64,000 bases of DNA, from the NCBI RefSeq assembly GCF_014642635.1, contig NZ_BMIQ01000001.1, forward strand, positions 310,001 to 374,000, given 5' to 3'. The notes below the pieces were generated by a model. That model was not told the DNA's origin and searched no databases. It saw only the letters and a list, made by a program, of their open reading frames with translations. This DNA comes from Aureimonas endophytica. Its GTDB lineage: Bacteria > Pseudomonadota > Alphaproteobacteria > Rhizobiales > Rhizobiaceae. Shown here piece after piece: positions 41,075 through 53,826 of this stretch (its first letter is position 1; each line of letters opens with the position of its first letter). The position numbers were made by a program, and so were the translations under genes.

Positions 41075-41692
41075 ATGCTCGGCCTGCAGGCGCTCTTCTT
41101 CTACATCTTTGCCCTGATCGCGGTCGGCTCGGCGATTCTCGTCGTGTTCTCGCGCAATCCCGTGCATTCCGTTCTGTTCCTGATCCTCACCTTCGTGGCG
41201 GCGGCGGGACTGTTCCTTCTAACGGGCGCCGAATTCCTCGCGCTGATCCTGATCGTCGTCTATGTCGGCGCCGTCGCGGTGCTGTTCCTTTTCGTCGTGA
41301 TGATGCTGGACGTCGACTTCCTCGCTCTGAAGCGGGGGGCGCTCAGCTACGCGCCGATCGGCGCAATCATCGGCTTCGTCCTGCTCGCCGAGCTGATCAT
41401 CGCAGTGTCCGGCGCCTACATCACTCCGAGCCCGTCGGTCGCCACCGCGCTGCCGATGCCGCCGATCGAGCAGGTCAGCAATATCGAGGCGCTCGGCCAC
41501 GTTCTCTACACCCGCTACATCCTGTTCTTCCAGCTCGCGGCGCTGATCCTCTTCGTCGCCATGATCGGCGCCATCGTCCTGACGCTGCGCCACACGGCGC
41601 GGCTGCGCAAGCAGTCGATCCCGGCGCAGGTCGCCCGCAATCCGGCGACGGCGGTCGAGATCCGCAAGGTCAAGAGCGGCCAGGGCATCTGA
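41075..41692 (+). CDS. nuoJ: NADH-quinone oxidoreductase subunit J
   Basis: Hydrophobic subunit of 205 residues with five helices: LQALFFYIFALIAVGSAILV, VLFLILTFVAAAGLFLLTGA, EFLALILIVVYVGAVAVLFL (including the pi-bulge Tyr-Val-Gly region), GAIIGFVLLAELIIAVSGAY, and one near residue 155. The C-terminal tail is polar and basic. Separated from nuoI by 96 bp. Confidence 0.94.
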   Translation: MLGLQALFFYIFALIAVGSAILVVFSRNPVHSVLFLILTFVAAAGLFLLTGAEFLALILIVVYVGAVAVLFLFVVMMLDVDFLALKRGALSYAPIGAIIGFVLLAELIIAVSGAYITPSPSVATALPMPPIEQVSNIEALGHVLYTRYILFFQLAALILFVAMIGAIVLTLRHTARLRKQSIPAQVARNPATAVEIRKVKSGQGI

Positions 41693-41707
41693 GGAAGGTC
41701 TGAAACC

Positions 41708-42016
41708 ATGGAAATCGGCCTTGGCCAATATCTCACCGTCGGCGCCATCCTCTTCGTCACCGGCGTCTTCGGCATCTTCCTGAACCGGAAGAACATCATC
41801 ACCATCCTGATGTCCGTCGAGCTGATCCTGCTCTCGGTCAATCTCAATCTGGTGGCGTTCTCCGCCTTCCTCCACGACCTCGCGGGGCAGGTCTTCGCGC
41901 TGTTCATTCTCACCGTCGCCGCCGCCGAGGCAGCGATCGGTCTCGCCATCCTCGTGGTGTTCTTCCGCAATCGCGGATCGATCGCCGTCGAGGACGTGTC
42001 CACGATGAAAGGCTGA
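41708..42016 (+). CDS. nuoK: NADH-quinone oxidoreductase subunit K
   Basis: Three-helix membrane subunit of 102 residues, homologous to MrpC. Helix 1 begins [20 protein letters not shown]; helix 2 holds the conserved proton-channel Glu in [20 protein letters not shown]; helix 3 carries the second conserved Glu in [20 protein letters not shown]. Seven bases separate its stop from nuoL. Confidence 0.96.
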   Translation: MEIGLGQYLTVGAILFVTGVFGIFLNRKNIITILMSVELILLSVNLNLVAFSAFLHDLAGQVFALFILTVAAAEAAIGLAILVVFFRNRGSIAVEDVSTMKG

Positions 42017-42023
42017 CCGGCCG

Positions 42024-43997
<1,974 letters not shown>

Positions 43998-44002
43998 GGT
44001 CC

Positions 44003-45514
44003 ATGGACTTCCCGATTCTCTCGCTCGTCACCTTCCTGCCGCTGGTGGGCGTGGCGCTGATCGCCTTCACCAGCGACGCGACGCCGGAAGGCCGCCACAA
44101 CATCCGGCGCATCGCGCTGATCACCACGGTCTTCACCTTCGTCGTCTCGCTGCTCATCTGGATCGGCTTCGACAAGTCGCAGGCCGGCTTCCAGATGGTC
44201 GAGCATCTCGACTGGATGGGGCAGGGCGGCATCAGCTATCACATGGGCGTCGACGGCATCTCGATGCTGTTCGTCATCCTCACGACCTTCCTCATGCCGA
44301 TCTGCATCCTGGCGAGCTGGGAATCGGTCCAGAAGCGCGTGAAGGAATATCTGATCGCCTTCCTGCTGCTTGAGGTGCTGGTCGTCGGCGTGTTCTGCGC
44401 GCTCGACATCGTGCTCTTCTATATCTTCTTCGAAGGCAGCCTGATCCCGATGTTCATCATCATCGGCGTCTGGGGCGGAAAGCGGCGCGTCTATGCCAGC
44501 TACAAGTTCTTCCTCTACACCTTCCTTGGCTCGGTGCTGATGCTCGTCGCCATCATGGCGATGTACTGGACGGCGGGCACGAGCTCGATCCCGGACATGC
44601 TCAGCTACAAGTTCCCGGCCTCGATGCAGACTTGGCTGTGGCTCGCTTTCTTCGCCTCCTTCGCGGTGAAGATGCCGATGTGGCCGGTCCATACCTGGTT
44701 GCCCGACGCGCATGTCGAGGCGCCGACGGCGGGCTCGGTCATTCTGGCGGGTATCCTTCTGAAGCTCGGCGGCTACGGCTTCCTGCGCTTCTCGCTGCCG
44801 ATGTTCCCGCTGGCCTCGGACTACTTCTCGACGCTCGTCTTTACGCTCTCCGTCGTCGCGATCATCTACACCTCGCTGACCGCGCTGATGCAGGAGGACA
44901 TCAAGAAGCTGATCGCCTATTCGTCCGTCGCCCATATGGGCTTCGTGACGATGGGAATCTTCGCGGCGAACGAGCAGGGTGTGCAGGGCGCCTTGTTCCA
45001 GATGCTCAGCCACGGCCTCGTCTCCGGCGCGCTCTTCCTCTGCGTCGGCGTCGTCTACGATCGCATCCACACCCGCGAGATCGACGCCTATGGCGGTCTC
45101 GTGAACCGGATGCCCGGCTATGCCGCCGCCTTCCTGATCTTCACCATGGCGAATGTCGGCCTGCCGGGCACGAGCGGCTTCATCGGCGAATTCCTGACGA
45201 TGCTCGGCGTCTATCGCGTCAACACCTGGGTGGCGATCTTCGCCGCGACGGGCGTGATCTGGTCGGCGGCCTATGCGCTCTGGCTTTATCGCCGGGTGAT
45301 CTTCGGCGCGCTGACCAAGGAGACGCTGAAGGACATCCTCGATCTGACGCCGCGCGAGAAGGCGCTGCTCTACCCGCTGGCGATCCTCACGGTCTTCTTC
45401 GGCGTCTATCCGGCTCCGGTCTTCCATGCGACCGAGGCCTCGGTGCAGGCGCTTCTCCAGAACTATACGGCGGCGCTCGAAGCCGCCACTTCCGTCGCCC
45501 AGGCGGCGAACTGA
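44003..45514 (+). CDS. nuoM: NADH-quinone oxidoreductase subunit M
   Basis: Antiporter-like subunit of 503 residues. Conserved segments: [60 protein letters not shown] (with the channel His), [20 protein letters not shown], and [23 protein letters not shown] 44003 lies five bases after the nuoL stop. Confidence 0.96.
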   Translation: MDFPILSLVTFLPLVGVALIAFTSDATPEGRHNIRRIALITTVFTFVVSLLIWIGFDKSQAGFQMVEHLDWMGQGGISYHMGVDGISMLFVILTTFLMPICILASWESVQKRVKEYLIAFLLLEVLVVGVFCALDIVLFYIFFEGSLIPMFIIIGVWGGKRRVYASYKFFLYTFLGSVLMLVAIMAMYWTAGTSSIPDMLSYKFPASMQTWLWLAFFASFAVKMPMWPVHTWLPDAHVEAPTAGSVILAGILLKLGGYGFLRFSLPMFPLASDYFSTLVFTLSVVAIIYTSLTALMQEDIKKLIAYSSVAHMGFVTMGIFAANEQGVQGALFQMLSHGLVSGALFLCVGVVYDRIHTREIDAYGGLVNRMPGYAAAFLIFTMANVGLPGTSGFIGEFLTMLGVYRVNTWVAIFAATGVIWSAAYALWLYRRVIFGALTKETLKDILDLTPREKALLYPLAILTVFFGVYPAPVFHATEASVQALLQNYTAALEAATSVAQAAN

Positions 45515-45526
45515 GCGGAACGTCCG

Positions 45527-46966
45527 ATGACCCAAGCCTTCTCCGCCAGCCTTGCCATCGCCGCGCCCGAGGTCATCCTCGGGATCGGCGCCATGGTTCT
45601 CCTGATGATCGGCGTCTTCACGGGCGAGCGTAGCGCGCGCTTCATGACGACGCTGAGCGTCGTCCTGCTCTTCGTCACGGCGCTCTGGCTGATCTTCGCG
45701 ACGCCGGACGGACGCGCCTTCGACGGATCGTTCGAGCTCGACGCCTTCGCCCGCTTCATGAAGATCCTCGTGCTGATCGGCTCCGCCGCGACGATGATCC
45801 TCACCGTCGGCTATGCCGAATCCGATCACTTCAACCGCTTCGAGTTCCCGGTCATCATCTGTCTGTCGACGGTCGGCATGATGGTGATGGTCTCGGCCGG
45901 CGACCTGATCGCGCTCTATATGGGCCTCGAACTGCAATCGCTCGCCGCCTACGTGATCGCCGCCTTCCACCGCGACTCCGTGAAGTCCACCGAGGCGGGC
46001 CTCAAATATTTCGTGCTCGGCGCGCTGTCCTCGGGCATCCTCCTCTACGGCGCCTCCATGGTCTACGGCTTCACCGGCCAGATCGAGTTCGAGGCGATCG
46101 CCCGGGCCCTGTCCGGCGAGACCCGCTCGGTCGGCCTCCTGGTCGGCCTCGTCTTCGTCATCGCCGGCCTCTCCTTCAAGCTGTCGCTGGTGCCGTTCCA
46201 TATGTGGACGCCGGACGTCTACGAGGGCTCGCCGACGCCGGTCACTGCCTTCTTCGCCTCCGCGCCGAAGGTCGCCGCGATGGGCCTCCTCACGCGTTTC
46301 ACGATGGAAGGGTTCGGCCCCTTCGTCGCCGACTGGCGGCAGGTTCTCGTCTTCGTGTCGATCCTGTCGATGGCCTTCGGCGCCTTCGCGGCGATCGGCC
46401 AGACCAACATCAAGCGCCTGATGGCCTATTCCTCCATCGGCCATATGGGCTACGCGCTGGTCGGGCTTTCGGCGGGCGATGCCGCCGGTGTGCGCGGCGT
46501 CGCGGTCTACATGGCCATCTACATGACGATGACGCTCGGCGTCTTTGCGGTCGTCATGGCGATGCGTCGCCGCGAGGGCCAGACGCAGGACGTCTACGAG
46601 CTGAAGGGCCTTTCCCAGACCAACCCGTCGATGGCGCTGGCGCTGACCGTCTTGATGCTGTCGCTGGCCGGCCTGCCGCCGCTCGGCGGGTTCATCGCCA
46701 AATACTACGTCTTCATGGCGGCGGTCGGCGCGGGCCTCTGGCCGCTGGCGATCATCGGCGTCGTCACTTCCGTGGTCAGCCTTTTCTACTATCTGCGCAT
46801 CGTGAAGGTGATGTGGTTCGACGAGCCGGCGGCGGGCTTCGTGCCGGCGAGCCTCGAACTGCGCGGCGTGCTCGCGGTTTCGACCCTCTTCATCTTCCCC
46901 GTATACATCTTCTTCGCCGGCCCGATCCTCGCGGCGGCGCAGACGGCGGCGAGCAGCTTCTTTTGA
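45527..46966 (+). CDS. nuoN: NADH-quinone oxidoreductase subunit N
   Basis: Third antiporter-like subunit, 479 residues, closing the membrane arm next to NuoK. Landmarks: [60 protein letters not shown] (half-channel residues) and [20 protein letters not shown]. It is the last complex I gene and lies 12 bases after nuoM. Two hairpins follow it before birA. Confidence 0.96.
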   Translation: MTQAFSASLAIAAPEVILGIGAMVLLMIGVFTGERSARFMTTLSVVLLFVTALWLIFATPDGRAFDGSFELDAFARFMKILVLIGSAATMILTVGYAESDHFNRFEFPVIICLSTVGMMVMVSAGDLIALYMGLELQSLAAYVIAAFHRDSVKSTEAGLKYFVLGALSSGILLYGASMVYGFTGQIEFEAIARALSGETRSVGLLVGLVFVIAGLSFKLSLVPFHMWTPDVYEGSPTPVTAFFASAPKVAAMGLLTRFTMEGFGPFVADWRQVLVFVSILSMAFGAFAAIGQTNIKRLMAYSSIGHMGYALVGLSAGDAAGVRGVAVYMAIYMTMTLGVFAVVMAMRRREGQTQDVYELKGLSQTNPSMALALTVLMLSLAGLPPLGGFIAKYYVFMAAVGAGLWPLAIIGVVTSVVSLFYYLRIVKVMWFDEPAAGFVPASLELRGVLAVSTLFIFPVYIFFAGPILAAAQTAASSFF

Positions 46967-46981
46967 GCAGGAAGCAATGAC

Positions 46982-47040
46982 GGAGCCTGGAAAGGCCCTT
47001 GATCGGGAGGCTCCGGCGGCGCGCGTATTTCACGCCGCCG
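46982..47040 (+). other. Tandem hairpins between nuoN and birA
   Basis: Two stems: GGAGCCT (46982-46988) with AGGCTCC (47008-47014), and CGGCGGCG (47014-47021) with CGCCGCCG (47033-47040). Neither is followed by a T-run. They may reduce read-through from nuo into birA rather than stop it fully. Confidence 0.4.
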
Positions 47041-47057
47041 CCGGAGCGCTTTGACGC

Positions 47058-47903
47058 ATGCGCTTCGCTCTGGCGCCTGGCGCCGCGCTCGCCGGCTATC
47101 GGCTCGAAACGCATGAGACGATCGGCTCGACCAACGCTCTGGCGCTGGAACGCGCCGCGAAAGGCGAGGCGGGTCCGCTCTGGATCGTCTCGCCGCACCA
47201 GCAGGCCGGACGCGGTCGGCGTGGTCGAGCCTGGGCGACGGAGCCCGGCAATCTCGCCGCGACGCTGCTGATCCGCCCGGATGTGCCGCTGCGCGAGGCG
47301 GCGACACTCGGCTTCGTCGCGGGCCTCTCGCTGTCCGATGCCTTGAATGCCGTCATGCCGGACGAGAAGCGGATTGCGATCGGCCTCGACGGCGGTTCGG
47401 TGGCGGGCGGCGGACGCTTCGCTCTCAAATGGCCGAACGACGTCCTGGCCGATGGCGCCAAGCTGTCGGGCATTCTATTGGAGTCGGTCGTTCTGGCCTC
47501 GGGCGCCTATGCGCTGGCGATCGGCATCGGCGTGAACGTCGCGCATCACCCGGACGATCTGCCCTATCCGGCCACCTCGCTGCGGGCCCTCGGGGCAAAG
47601 GTCGATGCGGCGATGCTGTTCCTGGCGTTGTCGGATGCCTGGATGGAGAATATCCGGCTCTGGGCGGATGGTCGCGGCCTTCGCGATATCCGCCAGAAAT
47701 GGCTAGCTCGCGCGGCCGGAATCGGCGCCGAGGTCGCGGTGCGCGTCGACGGCGCGGTTCTGCGCGGTATGTTCGAGACGATCGATGAGGACTGCCGTTT
47801 CGTCATTCGCTTGGCGGACGGAAACACAACAAGCATCGCGGCCGGGGACGTCCATTTCGGCGCGGTCGCATCGGCGGGCGCCAGCCCGCGAGCAGGGGAT
47901 TGA
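47058..47903 (+). CDS. birA: Biotin-[acetyl-CoA-carboxylase] ligase
   Basis: Attaches biotin to the carboxyl-carrier lysine of biotin-dependent enzymes. The 281-residue protein has the catalytic signature (THETIGSTNALALERAAKGE, then HQQAGRGRRGRAWATEPGNL, the biotinyl-AMP loop GRGRRG, and ALKWPNDVLADGAKLSGILL). There is no N-terminal DNA-binding domain, so unlike the enterobacterial protein it should not act as a repressor. A C-terminal SH3-like domain is present. ATG 47058 opens the gene; the stop overlaps the RNase J ATG by one base. Confidence 0.92.
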   Translation: MRFALAPGAALAGYRLETHETIGSTNALALERAAKGEAGPLWIVSPHQQAGRGRRGRAWATEPGNLAATLLIRPDVPLREAATLGFVAGLSLSDALNAVMPDEKRIAIGLDGGSVAGGGRFALKWPNDVLADGAKLSGILLESVVLASGAYALAIGIGVNVAHHPDDLPYPATSLRALGAKVDAAMLFLALSDAWMENIRLWADGRGLRDIRQKWLARAAGIGAEVAVRVDGAVLRGMFETIDEDCRFVIRLADGNTTSIAAGDVHFGAVASAGASPRAGD

Positions 47904-49576
47904 TGGCGAATAGGACTGAACCGGAACTCGTGTTCCTGCCGCTCGGCGGCGTCGGCGAAATCGGAATGAACCTCGCGCTCTACGGCTTCGGCCCGGCGCA
48001 GGACCGTGAATGGATCATCGTCGATTGCGGCGTGTCCTTCGCGGGGCCGGAATTTCCCGGCGTGGAGCTCGTACTGCCGAACATCTCGTTCATCGAGGCG
48101 CAGCGCGACCGGCTGCGCGGCATCGTCATCACCCACGCGCACGAGGACCATTACGGCGCGCTCCTCAGCCTCTGGCCGCGCCTCCAGGTGCCGGTCCATG
48201 CGACGCCCTTCACGGCGGGCATGCTACAAGCCAAGCGCGAGGGCGAGCCGGGCGCGCCGAAGATTCCGGTCACCGTGTTCCGGGCGGGCGACCGGTTCTC
48301 GCTCGGCGCCTTCGATATCGAAGCGGTGAACGTCACCCATTCGATCCCCGAACCGGTGGCGCTCGCCATCCGCACCCCGCTCGGCACGGTTCTGCACACG
48401 GGCGATTGGAAGATTGACGCGCATCCGGCGCTCGGCCGTCCGACGGACGAGACGCGCCTGCGCGAGATCGGCCGCGAGGGCGTGCTGGCGCTGATCTGCG
48501 ATTCGACCAATGCGATGCGCGAGGGCATTTCGCCGAGCGAGTCGGAGGTCGGCGCCTCGCTGAAGGAGATCATCGAGAAGGCGCCCGGCCGCGTCGCCGT
48601 CACCACCTTCTCGTCCAATGTCGGGCGCATCCGGGCCGTTGCGCAGGCGGCGGCGGAGGCGGGGCGCCAGACGCTGCTGATGGGACGCTCGATGAAGCGG
48701 GTGGTCGATGTGGCGCAGGAGGTCGGCTATCTGGAGGGCCTGCCGCCCTTCGTCGCGGAAAGCGAGTTCGGCTATATCCCGCGCGAGAAGGCGGTGATCC
48801 TGATGACGGGCAGCCAGGGCGAGCCGCGCGCGGCGCTTGCCCGCATCGCCCGCGACGACCATCCGCAGATCGCGCTGTCCAAGGGCGATCTGGTGATCTT
48901 TTCGTCCCGCACCATCCCGGGCAACGAGCGCGGCATCATCGACATCCAGAACCGGCTGATCGAGCGCGGCATCGAAGTGCTCGAGGACCGCGATGCGCTC
49001 GTGCATGTCTCCGGCCATCCGCGCCGCGCCGAACTGCGGCAGATGTACGAATGGGTGCGCCCGACGATCGCCGTGCCGGTGCATGGCGAGGCGGCGCATC
49101 TGGCGGCGCATGCCGAACTTGCCGAGTCGCTCGGAGTGTCGCAGGTGGCGAAGGTGCGGGATGGGCGCATGCTGCGTCTCGCGCCCGGCGCGGCCGAGAT
49201 CATCGACGAGGTGCCGTTCGGCCGCATCTACAAGGACGGGCTGCTGATCGGCGGCGAAGAGGAGATGGGCATCGCCGAGCGTCGGCGCCTGTCCTTCGTC
49301 GGCCATGTCTGCATCTTGGTCGAACTCACCGCCAATCTGGAACTCCGCGACGATCCCGACGTCGTCTGCCTCGGCCTGCCGAAGGCGGACGAAGAGGGCG
49401 AGGAGATGGAGGAGATTCTGATCGACGCCGTGGCGGAGGCGATCGAGAGCATTCCCCGCCAGCGGCGCAAGGACCTGGAACTGGTGCGCGAAGCGGCGCG
49501 GCGGGCGGCCCGGGCGGCGGCGAACGAGGTCTGGGGCAAGAAGCCGCTGATCACCGTCTTCGTCACGCGGGCCTGA
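47903..49576 (+). CDS. rnj: Ribonuclease J
   Basis: A metallo-beta-lactamase/beta-CASP RNase with 5'-to-3' exo- and endonuclease activity, 557 residues. Catalytic HxHxDH motif in VITHAHEDHYGALLSLWPRL; beta-CASP motifs SNAMREGISPSESEV-like region, TGSQGEPRAALARIARDDHP, and VHVSGHPRRAELRQMYEWVR; C-terminal domain with VFVTRA ending. A TTG at 47900 is in frame, but ATG 47903 is the natural start. In Alphaproteobacteria RNase J takes part in rRNA maturation and mRNA decay. Confidence 0.92.
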   Translation: MANRTEPELVFLPLGGVGEIGMNLALYGFGPAQDREWIIVDCGVSFAGPEFPGVELVLPNISFIEAQRDRLRGIVITHAHEDHYGALLSLWPRLQVPVHATPFTAGMLQAKREGEPGAPKIPVTVFRAGDRFSLGAFDIEAVNVTHSIPEPVALAIRTPLGTVLHTGDWKIDAHPALGRPTDETRLREIGREGVLALICDSTNAMREGISPSESEVGASLKEIIEKAPGRVAVTTFSSNVGRIRAVAQAAAEAGRQTLLMGRSMKRVVDVAQEVGYLEGLPPFVAESEFGYIPREKAVILMTGSQGEPRAALARIARDDHPQIALSKGDLVIFSSRTIPGNERGIIDIQNRLIERGIEVLEDRDALVHVSGHPRRAELRQMYEWVRPTIAVPVHGEAAHLAAHAELAESLGVSQVAKVRDGRMLRLAPGAAEIIDEVPFGRIYKDGLLIGGEEEMGIAERRRLSFVGHVCILVELTANLELRDDPDVVCLGLPKADEEGEEMEEILIDAVAEAIESIPRQRRKDLELVREAARRAARAAANEVWGKKPLITVFVTRA

Positions 49577-49689
49577 CGGCGGGACCGCGTCTCGGCCGTC
49601 TCACTTTCGTCGGATAGGTCTCGTCCCATCCGGATGCGGGAGATCGCGGCTTTGCGATCTACCGCTTCGCGGCGGAGCGGCAGGATAGA

Positions 49690-49959
49690 ATGGGCTGGAT
49701 CAACGCGCTCGCGATCTACTTCATCATCTGGTGGACGGCGCTCTTCGCGATCCTGCCGATCGGTATCCGCTCGCAGCGCGACGAAGGCGAGATGATCCTT
49801 GGCACCGAGCATGGCGCCCCGGTGAATTTCAGCTTCTGGCGCAAGGCGTTCTGGACGACGGTCGTCTCGACGCTGGTCTTCGCAGCCTATTACTTCGTGA
49901 CGGAAGTGCTCGGCATCGGGATCGACAGCTTTCCGAACTTCATCCCCGACAGGCTCTGA
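49690..49959 (+). CDS. DUF1467-family membrane protein (89 aa)
   Basis: Two transmembrane helices (LAIYFIIWWTALFAILPIGI and FWTTVVSTLVFAAYYFVTEV) with the family motif SQRDEGEMILGTEHGAPVNF between them. Typical Alphaproteobacterial placement between RNase J and proS. Function unknown. Confidence 0.85.
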   Translation: MGWINALAIYFIIWWTALFAILPIGIRSQRDEGEMILGTEHGAPVNFSFWRKAFWTTVVSTLVFAAYYFVTEVLGIGIDSFPNFIPDRL

Positions 49960-50087
49960 TACCGGCCCGTTTCTGGGCCGAATTCCCGGTGTGGTTCAGG
50001 CGACGGCGAAAAACGCTCCGGGCTTCGGCGACCCCCGTGAAAGCAGGCGTCTTGGAGGCCAGACGCTAACACGCCGCTGCAGCGCAC

Positions 50088-50115
50088 AAAAAAATGCAAG
50101 GCCGAAGCCTTGCAT
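50088..50115 (-). terminator. Minus-strand intrinsic terminator
   Basis: Perfect 9-base-pair stem (ATGCAAGGC/GCCTTGCAT) with tetraloop TTCG, followed on the minus strand by a 7-base T-run. No minus-strand protein gene ends here, so it may close an unannotated small RNA. Confidence 0.7.
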
Positions 50116-50300
50116 GAAATCTTCCGGTCCGGGTTTCACGCCAGATCGTTTGTCCGGGGCAGCGGCGGAACGCCGCGCCGAAAACCTCGCCCTCCCAAGC
50201 TTAGACCGGCTGCCGACGTCTTGGAAACGTCGTTTTATGCTCACAAACGCTAGTCGCTCCGTTACCGCTTGTCACGTCGTTTCTCAACTTTGTGACGATT
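50088..50300 (-). ncRNA. Candidate small RNA ending at the terminator; rest of gap empty
   Basis: The 539-bp gap between the DUF1467 gene and proS contains no supportable protein gene. On the minus strand a weak promoter (TTGAGA, 17 bases, TAACGG) is readable near 50265-50295 and would give a transcript of about 170 nt ending at the terminator. The 5' end is a guess. Existence is inferred only from the terminator and the lack of a coding explanation. Confidence 0.28.
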
Positions 50301-50498
50301 CGCGATGGAGAAGGTGAAAAATTCGGCAAAAGGTGCAAGCGCTTTGGGCAAAACCGCCATCGGCTTTCCAACGGAGCGCGGGGCCGTTAAGAGGTTCCAT
50401 CCGGCGCGACCCTGCCGGCGGGCTGTCCATTTCCGCGCCATCCTGCCGTCGTAGATCGCGTCCATGCGGTTGTTGTGAGCCCGAAAGCCGAAGCCCCG

Positions 50499-51821
50499 AT
50501 GCGTCTGTCGCAATACTTCCTTCCCATCCTCAAGGAGACCCCGAAGGAGGCGGAGATCGTCTCGCATCGGCTGATGCTGCGGGCCGGCATGATCCGCCAG
50601 CAGGCCGCCGGCATCTATTCCTGGCTGCCGCTCGGCAAGCGCGTTCTCGACAAGGTCTGCCGGATCGTGCGGGAGGAGCAGGACCGCTCCGGCGCGCTGG
50701 AGATCATGATGCCGACGATCCAGTCGGCCGATCTCTGGCGGGAAAGCGGCCGCTACGACGACTATGGCAAGGAGATGCTGCGCATCGAGGACCGTCACGA
50801 GCGCGAACTGCTCTACGGCCCGACCAACGAGGAGATGGTGACGGACATCTTCCGCTCCTATGTCCGCTCCTACAAGGACCTGCCGCTCAACCTCTATCAT
50901 ATCCAGTGGAAGTTCCGCGACGAGGTGCGGCCGCGCTTCGGCGTGATGCGCTCGCGCGAGTTCCTGATGAAGGACGCCTATTCCTTCGATCTCGATCAGG
51001 AAGCGGCGCGCAACGCCTATAACCGGATGTTCGTCGCCTATCTGCGCACCTTCACGCGCTGCGGGTTGCAGGCGATCCCGATGCGCGCCGATACCGGGCC
51101 AATCGGCGGCGATCTCAGCCACGAATTCATCATCCTCGCCTCGACCGGCGAAAGCGCCGTCTTCTGCCATCGCGACTATCTCGACCTGAAGGTCCCGTCC
51201 GAGGATGTCGATTTCCGCGATCCGCAGAAGCTCGCCGAGATCGTGACGACCTGGACGACGCCCTATGCGGCGACGGAGGAGATGCACGACGAGGCCGCCT
51301 GGGGCACGGTGCCGGAAGGCGAGAAGCTCGCCGCGCGCGGCATCGAGGTCGGCCATATCTTCTATTTCGGCACCAAATATTCCGCTCCGATGGGCGCGGT
51401 GGTGACGGGGCCGGACGGCAAGGACGTGCCGGTCCATATGGGCTCCTACGGCATCGGTCCGAGCCGTCTCATCGCGGCGATCATCGAGGCGAGCCATGAC
51501 GAGGCCGGCATCATTTGGCCGAAGTCGGTCGCGCCCTTCGATGTCGGCATCGTCAACATGAAGCCGGGCGATGCCGAATGCGACGCGGCCTGCGACCAGC
51601 TCTATCGCGAGCTCGGCGCGGCGGGGCTCGACGTGCTGCTCGACGACGAGGACAGCCGGGCCGGGGCCAAGTTCGCGACGATGGATCTCATCGGCCTCCC
51701 GGTCCAGGTCATCATCGGCCCGCGCGGCGCGAAGGCCGGCGAGGCGGAGGTGAAGATCCGCGCGACGGGCGAGCGCGAGACCGTGCCGCTTTCCGGCCTC
51801 GTCGGGCGCCTCACCGCGTGA
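50499..51821 (+). CDS. proS: Prolyl-tRNA synthetase, short alphaproteobacterial type
   Basis: Class II aminoacyl-tRNA synthetase, 440 residues. Motif 2 around [20 protein letters not shown], motif 3 [20 protein letters not shown]. The cis-editing insertion found in long bacterial ProRS is absent, which is usual in this order, where editing is done in trans. ATG 50499 gives the family N terminus [19 protein letters not shown]. Overlaps lolC by four bases. Confidence 0.94.
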   Translation: MRLSQYFLPILKETPKEAEIVSHRLMLRAGMIRQQAAGIYSWLPLGKRVLDKVCRIVREEQDRSGALEIMMPTIQSADLWRESGRYDDYGKEMLRIEDRHERELLYGPTNEEMVTDIFRSYVRSYKDLPLNLYHIQWKFRDEVRPRFGVMRSREFLMKDAYSFDLDQEAARNAYNRMFVAYLRTFTRCGLQAIPMRADTGPIGGDLSHEFIILASTGESAVFCHRDYLDLKVPSEDVDFRDPQKLAEIVTTWTTPYAATEEMHDEAAWGTVPEGEKLAARGIEVGHIFYFGTKYSAPMGAVVTGPDGKDVPVHMGSYGIGPSRLIAAIIEASHDEAGIIWPKSVAPFDVGIVNMKPGDAECDAACDQLYRELGAAGLDVLLDDEDSRAGAKFATMDLIGLPVQVIIGPRGAKAGEAEVKIRATGERETVPLSGLVGRLTA

Positions 51822-53119
51822 GCAGCGCGACGCTGGAGGCGGCGGTCGTCGGGGCGCGGGCGAAGACGAAACCCTTCTCGCGCTTCGAGTGGATGATCGC
51901 TGCACGCTATCTGCGCTCGCGCCGGCGCGATGCCGGCGTGTCGGTGATCGCCGGCTTCTCCTTCGTCGGCATCATGCTCGGCGTCGCCGCGCTCATCATC
52001 GTCATGTCGGTGATGAACGGCTTCCGCGCCGAGTTGCAGGTGCGCATTCTCGGCGTCAACGGCCATGTCGTGATGCGCGACATCGACACGCCCTTCACCG
52101 ACTATGCGGAGGTGACGGAGCGGGTGGAGAAGGTGCCGGGCGTGACCTTCGCCATGCCCGTGGTCGAGGGTCAGGTGCTCGTCACCGGCGCGACGGACGT
52201 GAAGTCCTTCTCGCTGGTCAAGGGCGTGCGCGGCGCCGATCTCGCCAAGCTCACCCCCGTCGCCTCGAACATCAAGATCGGCACGATCGAGGATTTCGAT
52301 CAGAGCGGCGGCGTGGCGATCGGCACGCGGCTCGCCCAGGCGCTCGGCCTGCAGCTCGGCGACAAGATCACGCTCATCGCGCCGGAAGGCGATTCGACGC
52401 CGCTCGGCACCGTGCCACGCGTGAAGTCCTATCCCGTCACCGCCATCTTCGAGATCGGCCTCTCGGATTTCGACGCGGCCTATGTCTACATGCCGCTCTC
52501 CGAGGCGCAGCTCTTCTTCAACCAAGAGGGCAGGGTCGGCTCGATCGAGATCTTCACCGACAAGCCGGACCGCGTCGCCGATCTCCAGACGCCCGTCGAG
52601 GCGGCCGCCGGGCGGCCGAACTACACTTCCACCTGGCAGACCGACAACCAGGCCTTCTTCTCGGCGCTTCAGGTCGAGCGGAACGTCATGTTCATCATCC
52701 TGACGCTGATCATCCTCGTCGCGGCGCTGAACATCATCTCCGGCCTCTTCATGCTGGTGAAGGACAAGGGGCGCGACATCGCCATCCTGCGCACCATGGG
52801 GGCGACGCGCGGCTCGGTCATGCGGGTCTTTCTCATCACCGGGGCCTCGATCGGCGTCGCCGGCACGCTGGCGGGTCTCGTCCTCGGCGTCCTCTTCTGC
52901 CTGAACATCGAGGAGATCCGGCAGTTCTTCTCCTGGCTGTCCGGCACCGTGCTCTTCAACCCGCAATTCTACTTCCTGTCGAAGCTGCCGGCGGAGATCG
53001 ATTCCGGCGAGGTCGTCAGCGTCATCGCCATGGCGCTCGGCCTGTCGCTGCTCGCCACCATCCTTCCGTCCTGGAAGGCCTCCAAGCTCGATCCGGTCGA
53101 GGCGCTCCGATACGAATGA
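51818..53119 (+). CDS. lolC: Lipoprotein-releasing ABC transporter permease (LolC/E)
   Basis: Inner-membrane component that loads lipoproteins onto the periplasmic carrier. GTG 51818 overlaps the proS stop (GTGA). 433 residues with the LolC/E layout: an N-terminal cytoplasmic segment and helix ([20 protein letters not shown]), a large periplasmic domain, and three C-terminal helices including [20 protein letters not shown] and [20 protein letters not shown]. Alphaproteobacteria usually have one such protein, acting as a dimer. Confidence 0.92.
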   Translation: MSSATLEAAVVGARAKTKPFSRFEWMIAARYLRSRRRDAGVSVIAGFSFVGIMLGVAALIIVMSVMNGFRAELQVRILGVNGHVVMRDIDTPFTDYAEVTERVEKVPGVTFAMPVVEGQVLVTGATDVKSFSLVKGVRGADLAKLTPVASNIKIGTIEDFDQSGGVAIGTRLAQALGLQLGDKITLIAPEGDSTPLGTVPRVKSYPVTAIFEIGLSDFDAAYVYMPLSEAQLFFNQEGRVGSIEIFTDKPDRVADLQTPVEAAAGRPNYTSTWQTDNQAFFSALQVERNVMFIILTLIILVAALNIISGLFMLVKDKGRDIAILRTMGATRGSVMRVFLITGASIGVAGTLAGLVLGVLFCLNIEEIRQFFSWLSGTVLFNPQFYFLSKLPAEIDSGEVVSVIAMALGLSLLATILPSWKASKLDPVEALRYE

Positions 53120-53811
53120 CCGATGCGTCCAAGTCCCTGCGTCTTCAGGGCATCCAGCGCCATTTCGGCGAAGGCGAAACCCGGCTCGACGTCCTGACCG
53201 GCGTCGATTTCGCCATCGAGGCCGGCGAGATGGTGGCGCTCGTCGCGCCCTCCGGCACCGGCAAGTCCACCCTCCTGCACATCGCCGGCTTGCTGGAGCG
53301 GCCGGATGCCGGCGAGGTCTATGTCAACGGCCTCGCCTGCGGCTCGCTGGACGATGCCCGGCGCACCGAGATGCGGCGCCAGTCGATCGGCTTCGTCTAC
53401 CAGTTCCACCATCTCCTGCCGGAATTCTCGGCGCTGGAGAACATCATGCTGCCGCAGATGATCGGCGGCCTGCATCGCAAGGAAGCGGCCGACCGGGCGC
53501 GGCAGCTGCTCGACTATATGCGCATCGGCAAGCGGGCGACGCATCGCCCGGCCGAACTGTCGGGCGGCGAGCAGCAGCGCGTCGCCATCGCCCGGGCCGT
53601 CGCCAACAACCCTTACGTGCTTCTCGCCGACGAACCGACGGGCAATCTCGATCCGAAGACCTCGCATTACGTCTTCGACGCCTTGACCGCGCTGGTGCGC
53701 CAGTCGGGCGTCGCGGCGCTGATCGCGACGCATAATCACGAGCTTGCCGCGCGCATGGATCGCGTTATCACCCTCGAAGGGGGGCGGGTCGTTCCCTATT
53801 CCATCGAATAG
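53116..53811 (+). CDS. lolD: Lipoprotein-releasing ABC transporter ATP-binding protein
   Basis: 231-residue ATPase with Walker A ([15 protein letters not shown]), Q-loop ([20 protein letters not shown]), signature [20 protein letters not shown] and Walker [17 protein letters not shown] overlap with lolC couples synthesis of the complex. Confidence 0.94.
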   Translation: MTDASKSLRLQGIQRHFGEGETRLDVLTGVDFAIEAGEMVALVAPSGTGKSTLLHIAGLLERPDAGEVYVNGLACGSLDDARRTEMRRQSIGFVYQFHHLLPEFSALENIMLPQMIGGLHRKEAADRARQLLDYMRIGKRATHRPAELSGGEQQRVAIARAVANNPYVLLADEPTGNLDPKTSHYVFDALTALVRQSGVAALIATHNHELAARMDRVITLEGGRVVPYSIE

Positions 53812-53826
53812 GGGATCGCGTTCGGC

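Noticed and set aside
50475-50498. GTG at 50475 as the proS start
   Set aside because: Adds eight residues not typical of the family; ATG 50499 gives the conserved N terminus.
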